Below, one piece after another: positions 25,166 to 34,834 of a stretch of 64,000 nucleotides of DNA. The position numbers and the translations under genes are program-made. The stretch comes from Parasedimentitalea maritima (lineage in GTDB: Bacteria; Pseudomonadota; Alphaproteobacteria; Rhodobacterales; Rhodobacteraceae). The notes under the pieces were generated by a model, which was not told the origin of the DNA, did no database searches, and saw only the letters and a list, made by a program, of their open reading frames with translations. Location of the stretch: positions 372,001 to 436,000 of the forward strand of contig NZ_VAUA01000003.1 in assembly GCF_005771405.1 (NCBI RefSeq), given 5' to 3'. How positions within the stretch are numbered: position 1 is the first letter of the stretch; every line of letters begins with the position of its first letter.

Positions 25166-28100
25166 ACCGGTTCATCGCATATACCCTTGCTGGAACGCTC
25201 TCGGCCACCGGGCTACCTGCGCAAGCGCAAACCACAGAAGAGTCGGGTGGGTTTCTGGTTGAGTTTCTGGAAGACAGCCTGTCAGGTGAAAACCGCCAGA
25301 TCAGCGTCATCGGACTGGAGGGGGCGTTGTCCTCTTCGGCCACCATCGAGCAGATCAGTATATCGGACGATGAAGGCGTTTGGCTGACCATAGACAACGC
25401 TGTGCTGGACTGGAACCGGCTGGCACTGATCCAGGGGCGCTTTTCGGTCAATGCACTCACCGCTGATGCGATCAAGCTGGTTCGAGCCCCAAACCCCACA
25501 CCTCAGGATCCGGAACTGCCAAGCCCAGAGGCAACGCCATTCCAACTGCCAGACCTGCCCGTCGCTGTTGAGCTGGGTGAAATCAGTGTTGGCGAGATTG
25601 CACTTGGTAAGGACCTGCTCGGTACAGCTGCCAGCCTGTCGCTAAATGGCGCCTTGAAATTGGCCGATGGTACATTGGACAGTGACCTTTTGATTGCTCG
25701 GCTGGACAGGCCCGGTGATCTGTTGCGGTTGGATGCGTCTTTTGTCAATGAAACCAGCGTGATTTCGCTGGATGTCACCCTGCAGGAATCTGCTGATGGG
25801 CTCGTCGCAGCGGCGCTGGATCTACCCGGACGACCAACCGTGCGACTGTCAATGCAGGGCACTGGCCCTGTCAGCGATTTCAAGGCCAATCTCGAGTTGG
25901 ATTCCAACGGTGCTGAACGTTTGCGCGGCCAGGTGGTTCTGGCAGCCCAATCCACAGGTGACTCCGAAACCCCGAAATCGATCGCTTTTTCCGCTGATCT
26001 GGGCGGCGATATCGACCCGCTATTGCCACCGACTTACCGATCGTTCTTTGGGCCTGGACTGCGCGCGAACCTGAAAGGACACAATGATCCGGGCGGTGGT
26101 GTAACACTGGACAATCTGGTGCTGCGCACTCAGGCGATGCAACTGACAGGTGCCTTGGCGCTAGCGCCCGGTGGGGTGTTGGAAACGGCAAACATCAAGG
26201 CTGCGATCACACCTCTGGAAGGTCAGGCTGCGGTACTGCTACCATTCGCCGGAGGCACCACCACAGTGGCCGGGGTCGCGCTGACAGCACATAAAACCGC
26301 TGAAGCAGACTGGCAGGTTCAGGCTGTATTGGATCGGTTAAGCCACCCGATGCTGTCCCTGACACAGGGCGAGCTGACCGCAACCGGCACATTGGACCAA
26401 AGCCAGGGCCTCGCCATCAGCGGAGATATACAGGCGGATCTAAGCGGCGTGAAACCTGCAGACCCGGCGCTGGCACAGGCGCTTGGCAGTCGGGTCAGCT
26501 TTGCGGGAAACCTGTCCGCGCAGGATGACGGGGCGTTGCGGATCACCGACATGGCCCTGCGTGGCAGTGATTACCAAGCCAGCGGAGATGTACAGATCGA
26601 AGGGCTCGACAGCGGATTAAAGATCACCACGGATCTGCATGCCGGCGCTGCGGATCTCGCGCGGTTTTCCGGCCTCGCCGGGCAAGACCTCGGTGGGTCC
26701 GTCACGGCTGGCATCAAGGGATCCGCCGCACCATTGTCAGGCACGTTTGATCTTGATCTGTCCGTTCGCGCAGATCAGCTAAGCAGCGGCATTCCTCAAA
26801 TCGATCCGCTAATTGCGGGCAGTACCACTCTGAAACTTCGCGCAGCCCGAGGGACTGATGGTCTGCGCATTGACCATTTTGATCTGAGCAACCCCGCGGT
26901 CTCTGCTCAGGCAAACGGCCAACTGAACAGCACCACCGGAGCGCTTACCCTCACCGCCCGGCTAAATGACGTCACTCCGCTGGTGCCGCAAATCTCCGGC
27001 GCACTGGAACTGAACACCGAACTCACCCGGAATGGCGACACCCTTGCTGGCAAGGTGCACCTCACGGGCCCCAATGCCTCCCGCGCTGAACTGAACGGGA
27101 GTATCGATCGTAATGGAACCGCAGATCTTGCATTTGATGCGGTTCTGGAAGAGTTGCAGCGCTTTCTGCCAGAGCTTGCGGGGCAGCTAACGGCGCAGGG
27201 CAAGGCCAGTCGCCGTGATGGCATCTGGCAGATCGACAGCAACGTAAAAGGCCCAGCGGGCATTGATACCACCGTCAAAGGCAGCTGGGACGAGGCCAAG
27301 GCCAGTGCCGATCTAAATGCCAAAGGCCATCTGCGTCTGGACGCCGCCAATCTGTTTATTTCCCCCAATTCGGTCCGCGGCTTGGGGGAATTTGACGTGA
27401 CCCTGCGCGGCCCACCGGCGCTGTCATCCCTCAGCGGCACCCTTCGTACATCGGGCACAACGCTTGCCCTCCCCGCGGCCAAGCAGCAGATCGAAGCCAT
27501 CGCCGCAACAATTTCGATCAACCAATCCCGCGCCAGTCTTCAGATCTCGGCGCGCCCCCGTGCTGGTGGCAGTATCCAGATATCTGGCCCCGTCGCCCTG
27601 ACCGCCCCTTTTGACGGAAATGTACAGGTGACTTTAGGCAGTGTGGTGCTAACGGACAACCTGATGTACGACGCCGTTCTGGACGGCGCGCTCACTTTCT
27701 CCGGCCCCCTCACCGGCAACGGAAATCTGCGTGGTCACATCAATGTGGGTGAGACCAATATCAACCTGGCGGCCGCTGGAGGCTCGGTCACCTCGGCACC
27801 AATTCCGCCCATCCGCCATGTAAACGAGCCTGCCACGTCGCGCAGCACCCGCGCCCGCGCCGGACTGATTGATCTGGCCAAACCCGGTAGCGGCCCGGAT
27901 ATCGGGCTGGATATCATGATCAATGCACCCGGACATGTCTTTGCCCGTGGCCGGGGCCTTCGCGCCGAACTAGGTGGACAGATCCATGTACGCGGCAGCA
28001 CTGCTAATTTGGCGCCATCAGGGCAGATCGGGCTAATTCGGGGCAATTTCAACCTGCTCGGCCGCCGTCTGGAACTGGACGAAGGACAAGTGACCCTACA

Positions 28101-28575
28101 GGGCAATCTGGTGCCCTATCTCAACTTCAAATCCACCGCCAGCACCTCTGAAGGCTCGGCAACCATGGAAATCTCGGGGCTGATCGACGCGCCGGTGATC
28201 AAGGTCTACTCGGACCCAGCCCGCCCCAGCGAAGAGGCGCTGGCCCTATTGCTGTTTGGTGACAATATCCAAGACCTGTCACCGCTGGCCCTTGCTCGAA
28301 TGGCCGGATCTTTGGTGGAACTCAGCGGTCGCGGTGGCAAGACAGAGGGCGCATTGCGCGATGAAACCGGGGCCGATGATGCCGATTTGGGCCTCAGCGG
28401 ATTGGGACTTGGCGGCTATGTCGCAGATAATGTCTACACCGATTTCAACGTCAATACCGCTGGCGAAAGCGAGCTGAACATCAACCTTGATGTCACCAGC
28501 AACATCACCGTTTCCGGAACCGTTGAAAGCGACGGTGACACTGGTCTGGGCTTATTTTTCAAGAAAGATTACTAG
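25162..28575 (+). CDS. tamB: Translocation and assembly module protein TamB
   Basis: A 1137-residue AsmA/TamB-like protein: an N-terminal signal anchor (FIAYTLAGTLSATGLPAQA), then a long repetitive beta-rich body and the conserved C-terminal DUF490 domain (FNLLGRRLELDEGQVTLQG; SDPARPSEEALALLLFGD; ending LGLFFKKDY). It forms the periplasmic bridge to TamA. The only start in place is TTG 25162, whose bases overlap the tamA TGA, so it probably depends on translational coupling to TamA. Confidence 0.93.
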   Translation: MNRFIAYTLAGTLSATGLPAQAQTTEESGGFLVEFLEDSLSGENRQISVIGLEGALSSSATIEQISISDDEGVWLTIDNAVLDWNRLALIQGRFSVNALTADAIKLVRAPNPTPQDPELPSPEATPFQLPDLPVAVELGEISVGEIALGKDLLGTAASLSLNGALKLADGTLDSDLLIARLDRPGDLLRLDASFVNETSVISLDVTLQESADGLVAAALDLPGRPTVRLSMQGTGPVSDFKANLELDSNGAERLRGQVVLAAQSTGDSETPKSIAFSADLGGDIDPLLPPTYRSFFGPGLRANLKGHNDPGGGVTLDNLVLRTQAMQLTGALALAPGGVLETANIKAAITPLEGQAAVLLPFAGGTTTVAGVALTAHKTAEADWQVQAVLDRLSHPMLSLTQGELTATGTLDQSQGLAISGDIQADLSGVKPADPALAQALGSRVSFAGNLSAQDDGALRITDMALRGSDYQASGDVQIEGLDSGLKITTDLHAGAADLARFSGLAGQDLGGSVTAGIKGSAAPLSGTFDLDLSVRADQLSSGIPQIDPLIAGSTTLKLRAARGTDGLRIDHFDLSNPAVSAQANGQLNSTTGALTLTARLNDVTPLVPQISGALELNTELTRNGDTLAGKVHLTGPNASRAELNGSIDRNGTADLAFDAVLEELQRFLPELAGQLTAQGKASRRDGIWQIDSNVKGPAGIDTTVKGSWDEAKASADLNAKGHLRLDAANLFISPNSVRGLGEFDVTLRGPPALSSLSGTLRTSGTTLALPAAKQQIEAIAATISINQSRASLQISARPRAGGSIQISGPVALTAPFDGNVQVTLGSVVLTDNLMYDAVLDGALTFSGPLTGNGNLRGHINVGETNINLAAAGGSVTSAPIPPIRHVNEPATSRSTRARAGLIDLAKPGSGPDIGLDIMINAPGHVFARGRGLRAELGGQIHVRGSTANLAPSGQIGLIRGNFNLLGRRLELDEGQVTLQGNLVPYLNFKSTASTSEGSATMEISGLIDAPVIKVYSDPARPSEEALALLLFGDNIQDLSPLALARMAGSLVELSGRGGKTEGALRDETGADDADLGLSGLGLGGYVADNVYTDFNVNTAGESELNINLDVTSNITVSGTVESDGDTGLGLFFKKDY

Positions 28576-28581
28576 GATAAA

Positions 28582-28626
28582 ACCCGAGCCACCTTTTGGT
28601 TTTGGTTACCCCACCCAAGCTCGGGT
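28582..28626 (+). terminator. Candidate terminator after tamB
   Basis: Perfect 8-bp arms ACCCGAGC and GCTCGGGT enclose 29 bases. The structure begins six bases past the tamB stop. The long loop makes it a weak call. Confidence 0.4.
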
Positions 28627-28677
28627 GTGCCTTACTGTGTAATGACACACCCATATTCCATTCTTGGAAAAACAGGG

Positions 28678-29649
28678 CTAAGGGGCGTCGGCCTCAGCCT
28701 TTGCGCCGGTGCGCACCGCGTCCAGCGCAACCCGCGCCGAGCCGCTAACACCAGCAGCATCGTCGGTGATCACCCACAAAGGTGTCTTTTGGCATTGTGC
28801 CTGCAACAAGCCTTCGATCTGATCGAACCCTGCCAGAAATTGCGCTTGAGCAGGAGAGTTCAACACACCTCGGGCAACGCTTCCGGCAAAAAACAGCCCC
28901 TGACCCGGCATATATGTTGGGACCAAATTGCAGGCAAGCAGACCCAGCAATTCAGCCCAGGTTTCGACGGTACGCGCAGCAGCACTATTAGGATCTGCCA
29001 GAAATTGCTCCATCAGTTCCGCGCCACCCGCGATTGCAGCACCGCTCATCGCCAAATGGAACCGCACCAAACCATGCCCTGAAAACAAGTTCTCGGTGCT
29101 GTCAAATTCATCCGGAGAGCGCCCGAGTGCCGCCTCTAACCTTGTGTAAACTGAAGCAGGCAGTCTGGCATGTCCCAGCTCTGCGCCCGCGGCCTGAGTG
29201 CCGACCACCAAGGCAACATTGAAGCCCGTCCCAATGCCGACAACAAGGGCCTGATCACCCTGTTGATGGCCTGCCTTCAGCGACGCCAACTGGCCGGGGA
29301 TCAGCACCGGAAGCGCATAGCCCAAGGCAGCCAGATCATTGATCAGGTCCATGCGTGCGCCATCGGGCAATTGTAGCTGGCGTGCCAGCCCCTCAGCATC
29401 GCCATGCCAGTTCCGGTTGGTCAGCCGGTATTCATTGCCATAGACAGGTCCTGCAACCGCAATGCAGGCGCCCTGAATGTCTGGCAAATCAGGTTGTGCG
29501 CGATAGGTCACGAGCACTTCTTCCAGACTGGTAAAACACTCATTGTCAAAACTTTTTAGGGCTGTGACACCAATCCCCGGACCGGCCAGGGCCAGCCGAG
29601 TATTGCTGCCGCCAACATCGCCAACCAGTACCGTGACATCTGTATTCAT
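28678..29649 (-). CDS. glk: Glucokinase
   Basis: A 323-residue protein of the bacterial Glk family (not ROK). It has the phosphate-binding GDVGGSNTRLAL near the N-terminus, YRLTNRNWHG (substrate block), LINDLAALGYALP with the catalytic Asp, and a VGIGTGFNVALV adenosine-loop motif. It makes glucose 6-phosphate. It lies just upstream of the polysaccharide locus, on the opposite strand, and could supply sugar nucleotide precursors; this link is inference. Confidence 0.9.
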   Translation of the reverse strand: MNTDVTVLVGDVGGSNTRLALAGPGIGVTALKSFDNECFTSLEEVLVTYRAQPDLPDIQGACIAVAGPVYGNEYRLTNRNWHGDAEGLARQLQLPDGARMDLINDLAALGYALPVLIPGQLASLKAGHQQGDQALVVGIGTGFNVALVVGTQAAGAELGHARLPASVYTRLEAALGRSPDEFDSTENLFSGHGLVRFHLAMSGAAIAGGAELMEQFLADPNSAAARTVETWAELLGLLACNLVPTYMPGQGLFFAGSVARGVLNSPAQAQFLAGFDQIEGLLQAQCQKTPLWVITDDAAGVSGSARVALDAVRTGAKAEADAP

Positions 29650-29795
29650 CTTAGCTTACCTTTATCGCTAACATCCCTTGCGGATGGTGCTGTATATGGG
29701 TCTCAAATGCAAACCCTCTGAACACATGTGCTTGCAGCTGACAACCAATTGCCTAATTTACCAGCGGCGACAGTCACCAAAAGGCGTCACAGACG

Positions 29796-30842
29796 ATGAA
29801 GACCACCAAAAGGGCCCTCTGGCAACGCCTGCGCGACCGGTTGAACCGCGCCGCGCATCATCGCCGCCTGCTGTCGTCGATCCGGCATCTGCATGGTCCA
29901 GCCACGCCTCAGGCCGCGTTGAACGAGGTCACATTGGTGACGCTGGTTCGCGATGGTGCCTATTACCTGCCTGCCTTCTTTGACCATTACCGCACTCTGG
30001 GCATTTTGCATTTTGTCTTTATCGACAATGGGTCGACCGACGCGACGCTGGACATGATCCGCGCCGAGCCGGGGACTGTTATTCTTCAGTCTCATCTGCC
30101 CTGGGGACAGTTTGAGAATGATCTGCGCCGTTATGCAGCATTGCGGTATTGCCGCGACCGATGGTGCCTATTCGCAGATATGGACGAGATTTTTGATTTT
30201 GAGGGCCGCGCCGAAATCGGCCTGGATGGCCTAACCAACTACCTGCGCTCTTGCGGCCTGACTGCGCTGATGGCCCAGATGCTGGAAATGTTCCCAAAGG
30301 CGCCGCTGAACACAGTGGCCCAGATGCCCTACGATCAAGTACTCACCCAGTTTCATCACTGTGATATCAGCACTGTGCGCGCCCTGGACTACGCCAGCCC
30401 AGACACTGGGTTTTCTTATTTCTTACAAGGAAATGTCTTGGAGAACCCCAATACTGAAATCTTGTTCGATGGTATTCGGGGTAAAGTTTTTGGCGAAAAC
30501 TGCTGCCTGAGCAAACACCCACTGGTGTTTGTTGGCGAGGGTGTTGAACCCGGCGTGCATCCTCATTGCTCCTCCGGGGTGCGGGTGGCAGGGTTTGCAG
30601 CGTTGATCAAGCACTACAAATTTGCCAATGACGCTCTGGGGCGTGACCGTGCCAGCATCGCCAAGGCCAGTATCAACCACGGCGAAGACCGGCTGCGCGC
30701 AGAACACATGGAACTCTCGCCAGATTTGTCTCTCTGGTCGCCCAGCGCCCAAGAATTTCCCGGCATCCCTGCCCTGCAAGCACAGGAATTTTTGATGACA
30801 TCAGACGCTTACAAAACCCACCTTGCAGAGGCCACTCAATGA
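29796..30842 (+). CDS. GT-A glycosyltransferase (GT2-like/GT92-like)
   Basis: A 348-residue protein. It has the GT-A pattern of the Glyco_tranf_2_4 group: LVTLVRDGAYYLPAFFDHYRTLGI, then FIDNGSTDATLDMI, and a DxD-like CLFADMDEIFDF. No membrane span or signal peptide is seen, so it is cytoplasmic or peripheral. It overlaps the next GT2 gene (ATGA at 30839). Donor and acceptor are unknown. It marks the left end of the polysaccharide locus. Confidence 0.88.
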   Translation: MKTTKRALWQRLRDRLNRAAHHRRLLSSIRHLHGPATPQAALNEVTLVTLVRDGAYYLPAFFDHYRTLGILHFVFIDNGSTDATLDMIRAEPGTVILQSHLPWGQFENDLRRYAALRYCRDRWCLFADMDEIFDFEGRAEIGLDGLTNYLRSCGLTALMAQMLEMFPKAPLNTVAQMPYDQVLTQFHHCDISTVRALDYASPDTGFSYFLQGNVLENPNTEILFDGIRGKVFGENCCLSKHPLVFVGEGVEPGVHPHCSSGVRVAGFAALIKHYKFANDALGRDRASIAKASINHGEDRLRAEHMELSPDLSLWSPSAQEFPGIPALQAQEFLMTSDAYKTHLAEATQ

Positions 30843-31792
30843 GCACCCCGAAAATTGACGCCGTGGTGATCGGCCGTAACGAAGGCAAACGTCTGCTGGC
30901 CTGCCTGGCCTCGCTAAAAGGGCAAGTGCGACACTTGATTTATGTCGACAGCGGCTCGGATGATGGATCAGTTGCGGCGGCGCGTGAAATGGGTGCCACC
31001 GTGGTAGAGTTGGATATCTCTCAACCCTTTACCGCCGCACGTGCACGCAACGCCGGCTTAGCGATGCTGAGTGACGATTGCTCATTGGTTCAACTGGTTG
31101 ATGGCGATTGCATAGTAGACCCGGATTGGTTCAGCCGTGCCATTAGCTTTCTGCAGGCCAACCCTAATGTGGCTGTGGTCTGTGGACGACGTCGCGAACG
31201 GTTCCCGGATGCCTCCGTTTACAATCGCTTGTGCGATCAAGAGTGGGATACTCCGCTGGGTGAGGCCAAAGCCTGTGGCGGAGATGCCCTGATGTATCTG
31301 GCACCGCTGCGACAGGCCGGTGGCTACCGCGAAGATCTGATTGCTGGTGAGGAACCGGAACTGTGCCTGCGGTTGCGAATGGCGGGTTGGCAGATTTGGC
31401 GGCTGGACGCCGAGATGACGTTGCACGATGCGCAAATGCTGCACTTTGCACAATGGTGGACCCGTACCCGACGCGCCGGATATGCCTTTGCAGAAGGCGC
31501 AACACTCCACGGCGCGCCACCGGAACGACACTGGGTCGCGGAAACCAGACGTGCGTTGCTCTGGGGAATGGGGCTGCCTTTCGCAATTGCATTGTCCAGC
31601 CTTGTGACCAGTTGGGCTTTGGTAGCGCTGCTGATTTATCCAGCGCAATTGCTGCGCCTGTCGCGCCGACTGGGCTGGGAAACTGCAATATTCAGCCTGT
31701 TGGGAAAAACACCCGAAGCGCTGGGTGCCCTAGACTACCACTGGCATCGCATTCTGGGCCGGAAACGGGGATTGATTGAATACAAATCGTAG
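30839..31792 (+). CDS. Family 2 glycosyltransferase
   Basis: A 317-residue GT2. The N-terminus has AVVIGRNEGKRL, YVDSGSDDGSVAAA and the QLVDGDCIVDPDWF (DGD, the metal-binding site). A hydrophobic stretch near residues 245-270 (GLPFAIALSSLVTSWALVALLIY) suggests a membrane anchor. It is translationally coupled to the preceding transferase. The sugar is unknown. Confidence 0.9.
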   Translation: MSTPKIDAVVIGRNEGKRLLACLASLKGQVRHLIYVDSGSDDGSVAAAREMGATVVELDISQPFTAARARNAGLAMLSDDCSLVQLVDGDCIVDPDWFSRAISFLQANPNVAVVCGRRRERFPDASVYNRLCDQEWDTPLGEAKACGGDALMYLAPLRQAGGYREDLIAGEEPELCLRLRMAGWQIWRLDAEMTLHDAQMLHFAQWWTRTRRAGYAFAEGATLHGAPPERHWVAETRRALLWGMGLPFAIALSSLVTSWALVALLIYPAQLLRLSRRLGWETAIFSLLGKTPEALGALDYHWHRILGRKRGLIEYKS

Positions 31793-31926
31793 CAATGGCT
31801 ACGTCAATTCCCAAGCGCACGACCATAACTCAAGTGGTTAGCGACCGCTGCGACAGTGGAACAATGTGGGATCTTTAAAATCGCAACATTTTGCACGCGG
31901 GCGCTTGGCAGACGTTGAACACATGT

Positions 31927-32949
31927 CTACTCGGAGTTGGAGAGTGACATGTGATCCTCTGCTTTTGCGAGCAATAATGCTTGCTGGGTTGTCAGTATAG
32001 GGCGCACGGCCGGATAGACATCAGCGGCCTTTTCAGAGAGTACCTCGGGGAACATCTCTTCAAGTTCGGCAGTCGCCCTTTTTGTCAAGAACTGCGCAGC
32101 ATAAGGTCTGGGCAGGTAGCTCTCCACTTCCACACCTTCAGCGAAAATAATCTGATGCGTTTTAAACATCACAGTCACGTATTCCACGCTGGCCTTTCCG
32201 GGTGTGTTTCGGATTCCTTTCCAATCGGTCAGCGCTTTGGCCGGAACAAGAACCTCGTTTGCACCGTATTTTCGCCTGACCACTGGACCATCCAAAAGCA
32301 CCCTGTGTTGCGGTGACAAGTACAGATCATTCAACGGCTTGCGTGGGCCCAACGCACCCTTTTGTATGAGAATGGGTTTGAAGTTCACCTCGCCTACCGA
32401 AAACACAAGACGGCGTTTGTGGATCCAGCATATCGGTTGGGGACCATTATCAAGGGTCTCGACCAGATCCCCCACCTTTAAGTCCTGAGCCCTTTTCATT
32501 CCATTTGGCGTCGACACCAATGTTGCAGGCGTCAAGCAGGGTGGGTTGATAACTATACAGGCATCCCCAGGATCAATCTCAACCGTATGGCTTTCCCCAT
32601 CAGAGCCAATGTACTCAATCGTGTAGACACCACCATCTTCTTCGAAGCTGGTGGCATTTTGAATAATGAAACAGTCAAAATCAAACTCGCCGTCAATATC
32701 CACGGTAAAGTCATCATCAAACCCTGAAAGATCAAAGTGGAACTCGTCCGGCTCCTCACCTTTGCCTTTCTTATCCTTATGAAAGTCTTTGATCACGATT
32801 TCATCGATGTCCCAGTCATCGCCATCAAAGAAATGGACGAACTGCGAGTCTTCCAGAGGCGTAGTGGCGTACTCTTTGATCTTGATCTCTTGCTTTCCCT
32901 TCTTGTCAGGGATTGAGTCATCGATCGTAATGTTAATAATTTCAGGCAT
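31927..32949 (-). CDS. Hint-domain protein with acidic N-terminal region
   Basis: A 340-residue protein. Residues 1-135 are very rich in Asp/Glu (HFFDGDDWDIDE, HFDLSGFDDDFTVDIDG), as in calcium-binding or secreted proteins. A Hint domain (Hint_2, hedgehog/intein type) follows: catalytic Cys138 in PPCLTPATLV, LKVGDLVETLDNG, and LYLSPQHRVLL (about residues 210-218) with the conserved histidine. Hint domains in Roseobacter proteins often sit in exported proteins and may autocleave rather than splice. No signal peptide is seen, so type I secretion is possible. The gene follows the kinase-like fusion by 3 bp. Confidence 0.85.
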   Translation of the reverse strand: MPEIINITIDDSIPDKKGKQEIKIKEYATTPLEDSQFVHFFDGDDWDIDEIVIKDFHKDKKGKGEEPDEFHFDLSGFDDDFTVDIDGEFDFDCFIIQNATSFEEDGGVYTIEYIGSDGESHTVEIDPGDACIVINPPCLTPATLVSTPNGMKRAQDLKVGDLVETLDNGPQPICWIHKRRLVFSVGEVNFKPILIQKGALGPRKPLNDLYLSPQHRVLLDGPVVRRKYGANEVLVPAKALTDWKGIRNTPGKASVEYVTVMFKTHQIIFAEGVEVESYLPRPYAAQFLTKRATAELEEMFPEVLSEKAADVYPAVRPILTTQQALLLAKAEDHMSLSNSE

Positions 32950-32952
32950 GTA

Positions 32953-34458
32953 TCAACTGTCGCCTTCAGTTTGGTCGCTACTTTTTCGAAACGCAGCCTG
33001 CCCAATTTTCAAACGCCCCAATGGTACGTTCTGGATTTTGCCATCCCGGGTACGCGTGGCTTTTCTAAAATTACTGCCTGTGCCCGCGATACAAAGAATG
33101 CCGTCGGGTGGTCGGGCATTGATGGTTTTCAACAATCGTTGAGCCGATCCGCAAGTATAGCGATTGCAAGTGTCTGAACGCATCTCACGCGGCAGATTGC
33201 AGCCCTTTTTTGCATGAAAGAAACAGGAATCCTTCACATGTGATTTAGGGACAAAATCAAGATAGGTTTGGGCAATTTGCAGCACGTCCTTATCGGGATT
33301 GGCCTTCATCACATGGTAAACCGCGTCTCTATCAATAAACGCATTTTTACCAACTCCCATCTGGCAGCAATTGCCCTGACATGCCCGACAAAGCGCGCCG
33401 AGTTCAAGAGGGGGCTGACTGCTAGATGCAGGCGCAGGTTTGGGTTCCAGCTTATCCGGGTTCGTACTGCGCTTTACCTGCCGCGCAAGATTAAGAACAT
33501 GCCGTTCAAACGCCTCAATAACATGCTTTTTCTGAGGGCGAAACTTTGCGGTTAGGAATGGGGAGGTTGCGACGGCATCACATTTCACCTTGCGCCGACG
33601 GTTGAACGCTTCGAGCGCGAGATGCGACGGCGGCGGCGCAACCTTACGTCCCGTTTCAAAGACCATGCCCAGCACAAACAGCCGTATCAAGGTTAGATAA
33701 CGATCCGATGTGGCCCTTGTTCCGCTGCTATATCCGTCAGACAAGGCTTTTGTAATAGCATCTGTTTGTTCAGGGAAAAGCTGCACCAGCGCACGTGCTG
33801 CCAAGAGCAGGTCCCACCCTGCCGGTTTCATCCGGGTTCGTGCGAATTTGACACTCATCGGGCCCTGCCCCGACATAACAAAATCACGCAGCAATGCTGT
33901 GTTTTGCGAAAGTACAAAATTATTGATTTCGAACGTTTCAAGAAATTGTTGGCTGGTGCCGATCGCGCTCGATTTGCGAAGGTCAGGATAGCCCGTCAGG
34001 TATTCAAACCAGTTGCCAGAGCCAGGTCTCGAAGGCGCCCGCTGGGCACATTTCTTGAGCCATGCGCCGACAGCCCGACTGTGGCAAACTACAGTTTCAG
34101 CAGTCACGACATCGCGCAATGTTTCACCTTCAACATACTGGCGGATCAGGATTTGGTCATCATCAGAAAATGCGGTCAGTTTAGGGGCCAACCCAACACG
34201 TCCCAACAATTTGAGTGCATTGCGTTCCGTGATATATGCTGTCTCGCTCTCCACAGCTATCTTGGAAAAATATTTGAGAAACACGGTTTGGCGGTTCACG
34301 GTCAGGGCCATTGACAGGGTGCCATGTGTTTTTCCCAGCACCTTGGCATGAAGGTCATACTGATCACGGTTCGGGTCAATTTGTTTCGCCATAGCCATAC
34401 CAAATTTTTGAATAAAACCGGATGGCTCAAGTGTGCTTCTGGTTGGTGCAACGGTCAA
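32953..34458 (-). CDS. Kinase-like fold fused to a CxxCxxxCC cysteine-rich domain
   Basis: A 501-residue protein I recognise only in part. Residues 40-230 look like a small-molecule kinase (APH/fructosamine-kinase-like): VFLKYF with a lysine at 62, ERNALKLL with a glutamate at 79 and LIRQYVEGETLRD as the hinge. No clear HxD catalytic loop or DFG-like motif follows, so it may be inactive. Residues 357-436 hold eight cysteines in CRACQGNCC then CFFHAKKGC and CNRYTC, like YkgJ-type metal or Fe-S clusters. It adjoins the Hint gene (3 bp) and probably shares its transcript. Family names here are inference. Confidence 0.65.
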   Translation of the reverse strand: MTVAPTRSTLEPSGFIQKFGMAMAKQIDPNRDQYDLHAKVLGKTHGTLSMALTVNRQTVFLKYFSKIAVESETAYITERNALKLLGRVGLAPKLTAFSDDDQILIRQYVEGETLRDVVTAETVVCHSRAVGAWLKKCAQRAPSRPGSGNWFEYLTGYPDLRKSSAIGTSQQFLETFEINNFVLSQNTALLRDFVMSGQGPMSVKFARTRMKPAGWDLLLAARALVQLFPEQTDAITKALSDGYSSGTRATSDRYLTLIRLFVLGMVFETGRKVAPPPSHLALEAFNRRRKVKCDAVATSPFLTAKFRPQKKHVIEAFERHVLNLARQVKRSTNPDKLEPKPAPASSSQPPLELGALCRACQGNCCQMGVGKNAFIDRDAVYHVMKANPDKDVLQIAQTYLDFVPKSHVKDSCFFHAKKGCNLPREMRSDTCNRYTCGSAQRLLKTINARPPDGILCIAGTGSNFRKATRTRDGKIQNVPLGRLKIGQAAFRKSSDQTEGDS

Positions 34459-34834
34459 TTTTCGTTCTCCAATCCATGATCAAAGTAGGCCTGTGTACTG
34501 GATTGCAAAACCCGTCCCGTCGATATAATCGCAAATTTTGATCAATTTGGAACCGATTTTGGTACACTGTCAATGGAAACCGGTTAAAGGCAAGAAAACC
34601 CGGCGCCCCCAATCGTCAGTTTGCATATTTACAACCGCGATATGGGTCCTCTATCGCAATTAAACCGTTTGCATTGCGGAGCAAAACCAAGCTCACTGTC
34701 TCACATAGAAGTTCAAAATATATCCAAATGAAGGCTGTCGTTCATCCGGCTAGGCGCAAAGATCTGCAACACGGCTTTTTCCGAATTGCACGTCCTGTAG
34801 TCGGATTTTGCGGTCAAACTATAGGAAATCAAGC
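34459..34834. other. Intergenic region without a gene
   Basis: These 376 bp lie between the start of the kinase-like gene and the end of the WecG/TagA gene. The right part of the region is not clearly coding in any frame. The left part, next to 34458, is AT-rich and probably carries the promoter of the leftward kinase-Hint unit. I see no RNA gene or strong hairpin. Confidence 0.5.

Noticed and set aside
26907-27521. 204-residue minus-strand frame in tamB
   Set aside because: Antisense shadow; the tamB frame is continuous with a conserved C-terminus.
33766-34314. 182-residue plus-strand frame across the kinase-like gene
   Set aside because: Antisense to a frame with conserved kinase-like and cysteine motifs in the correct order.
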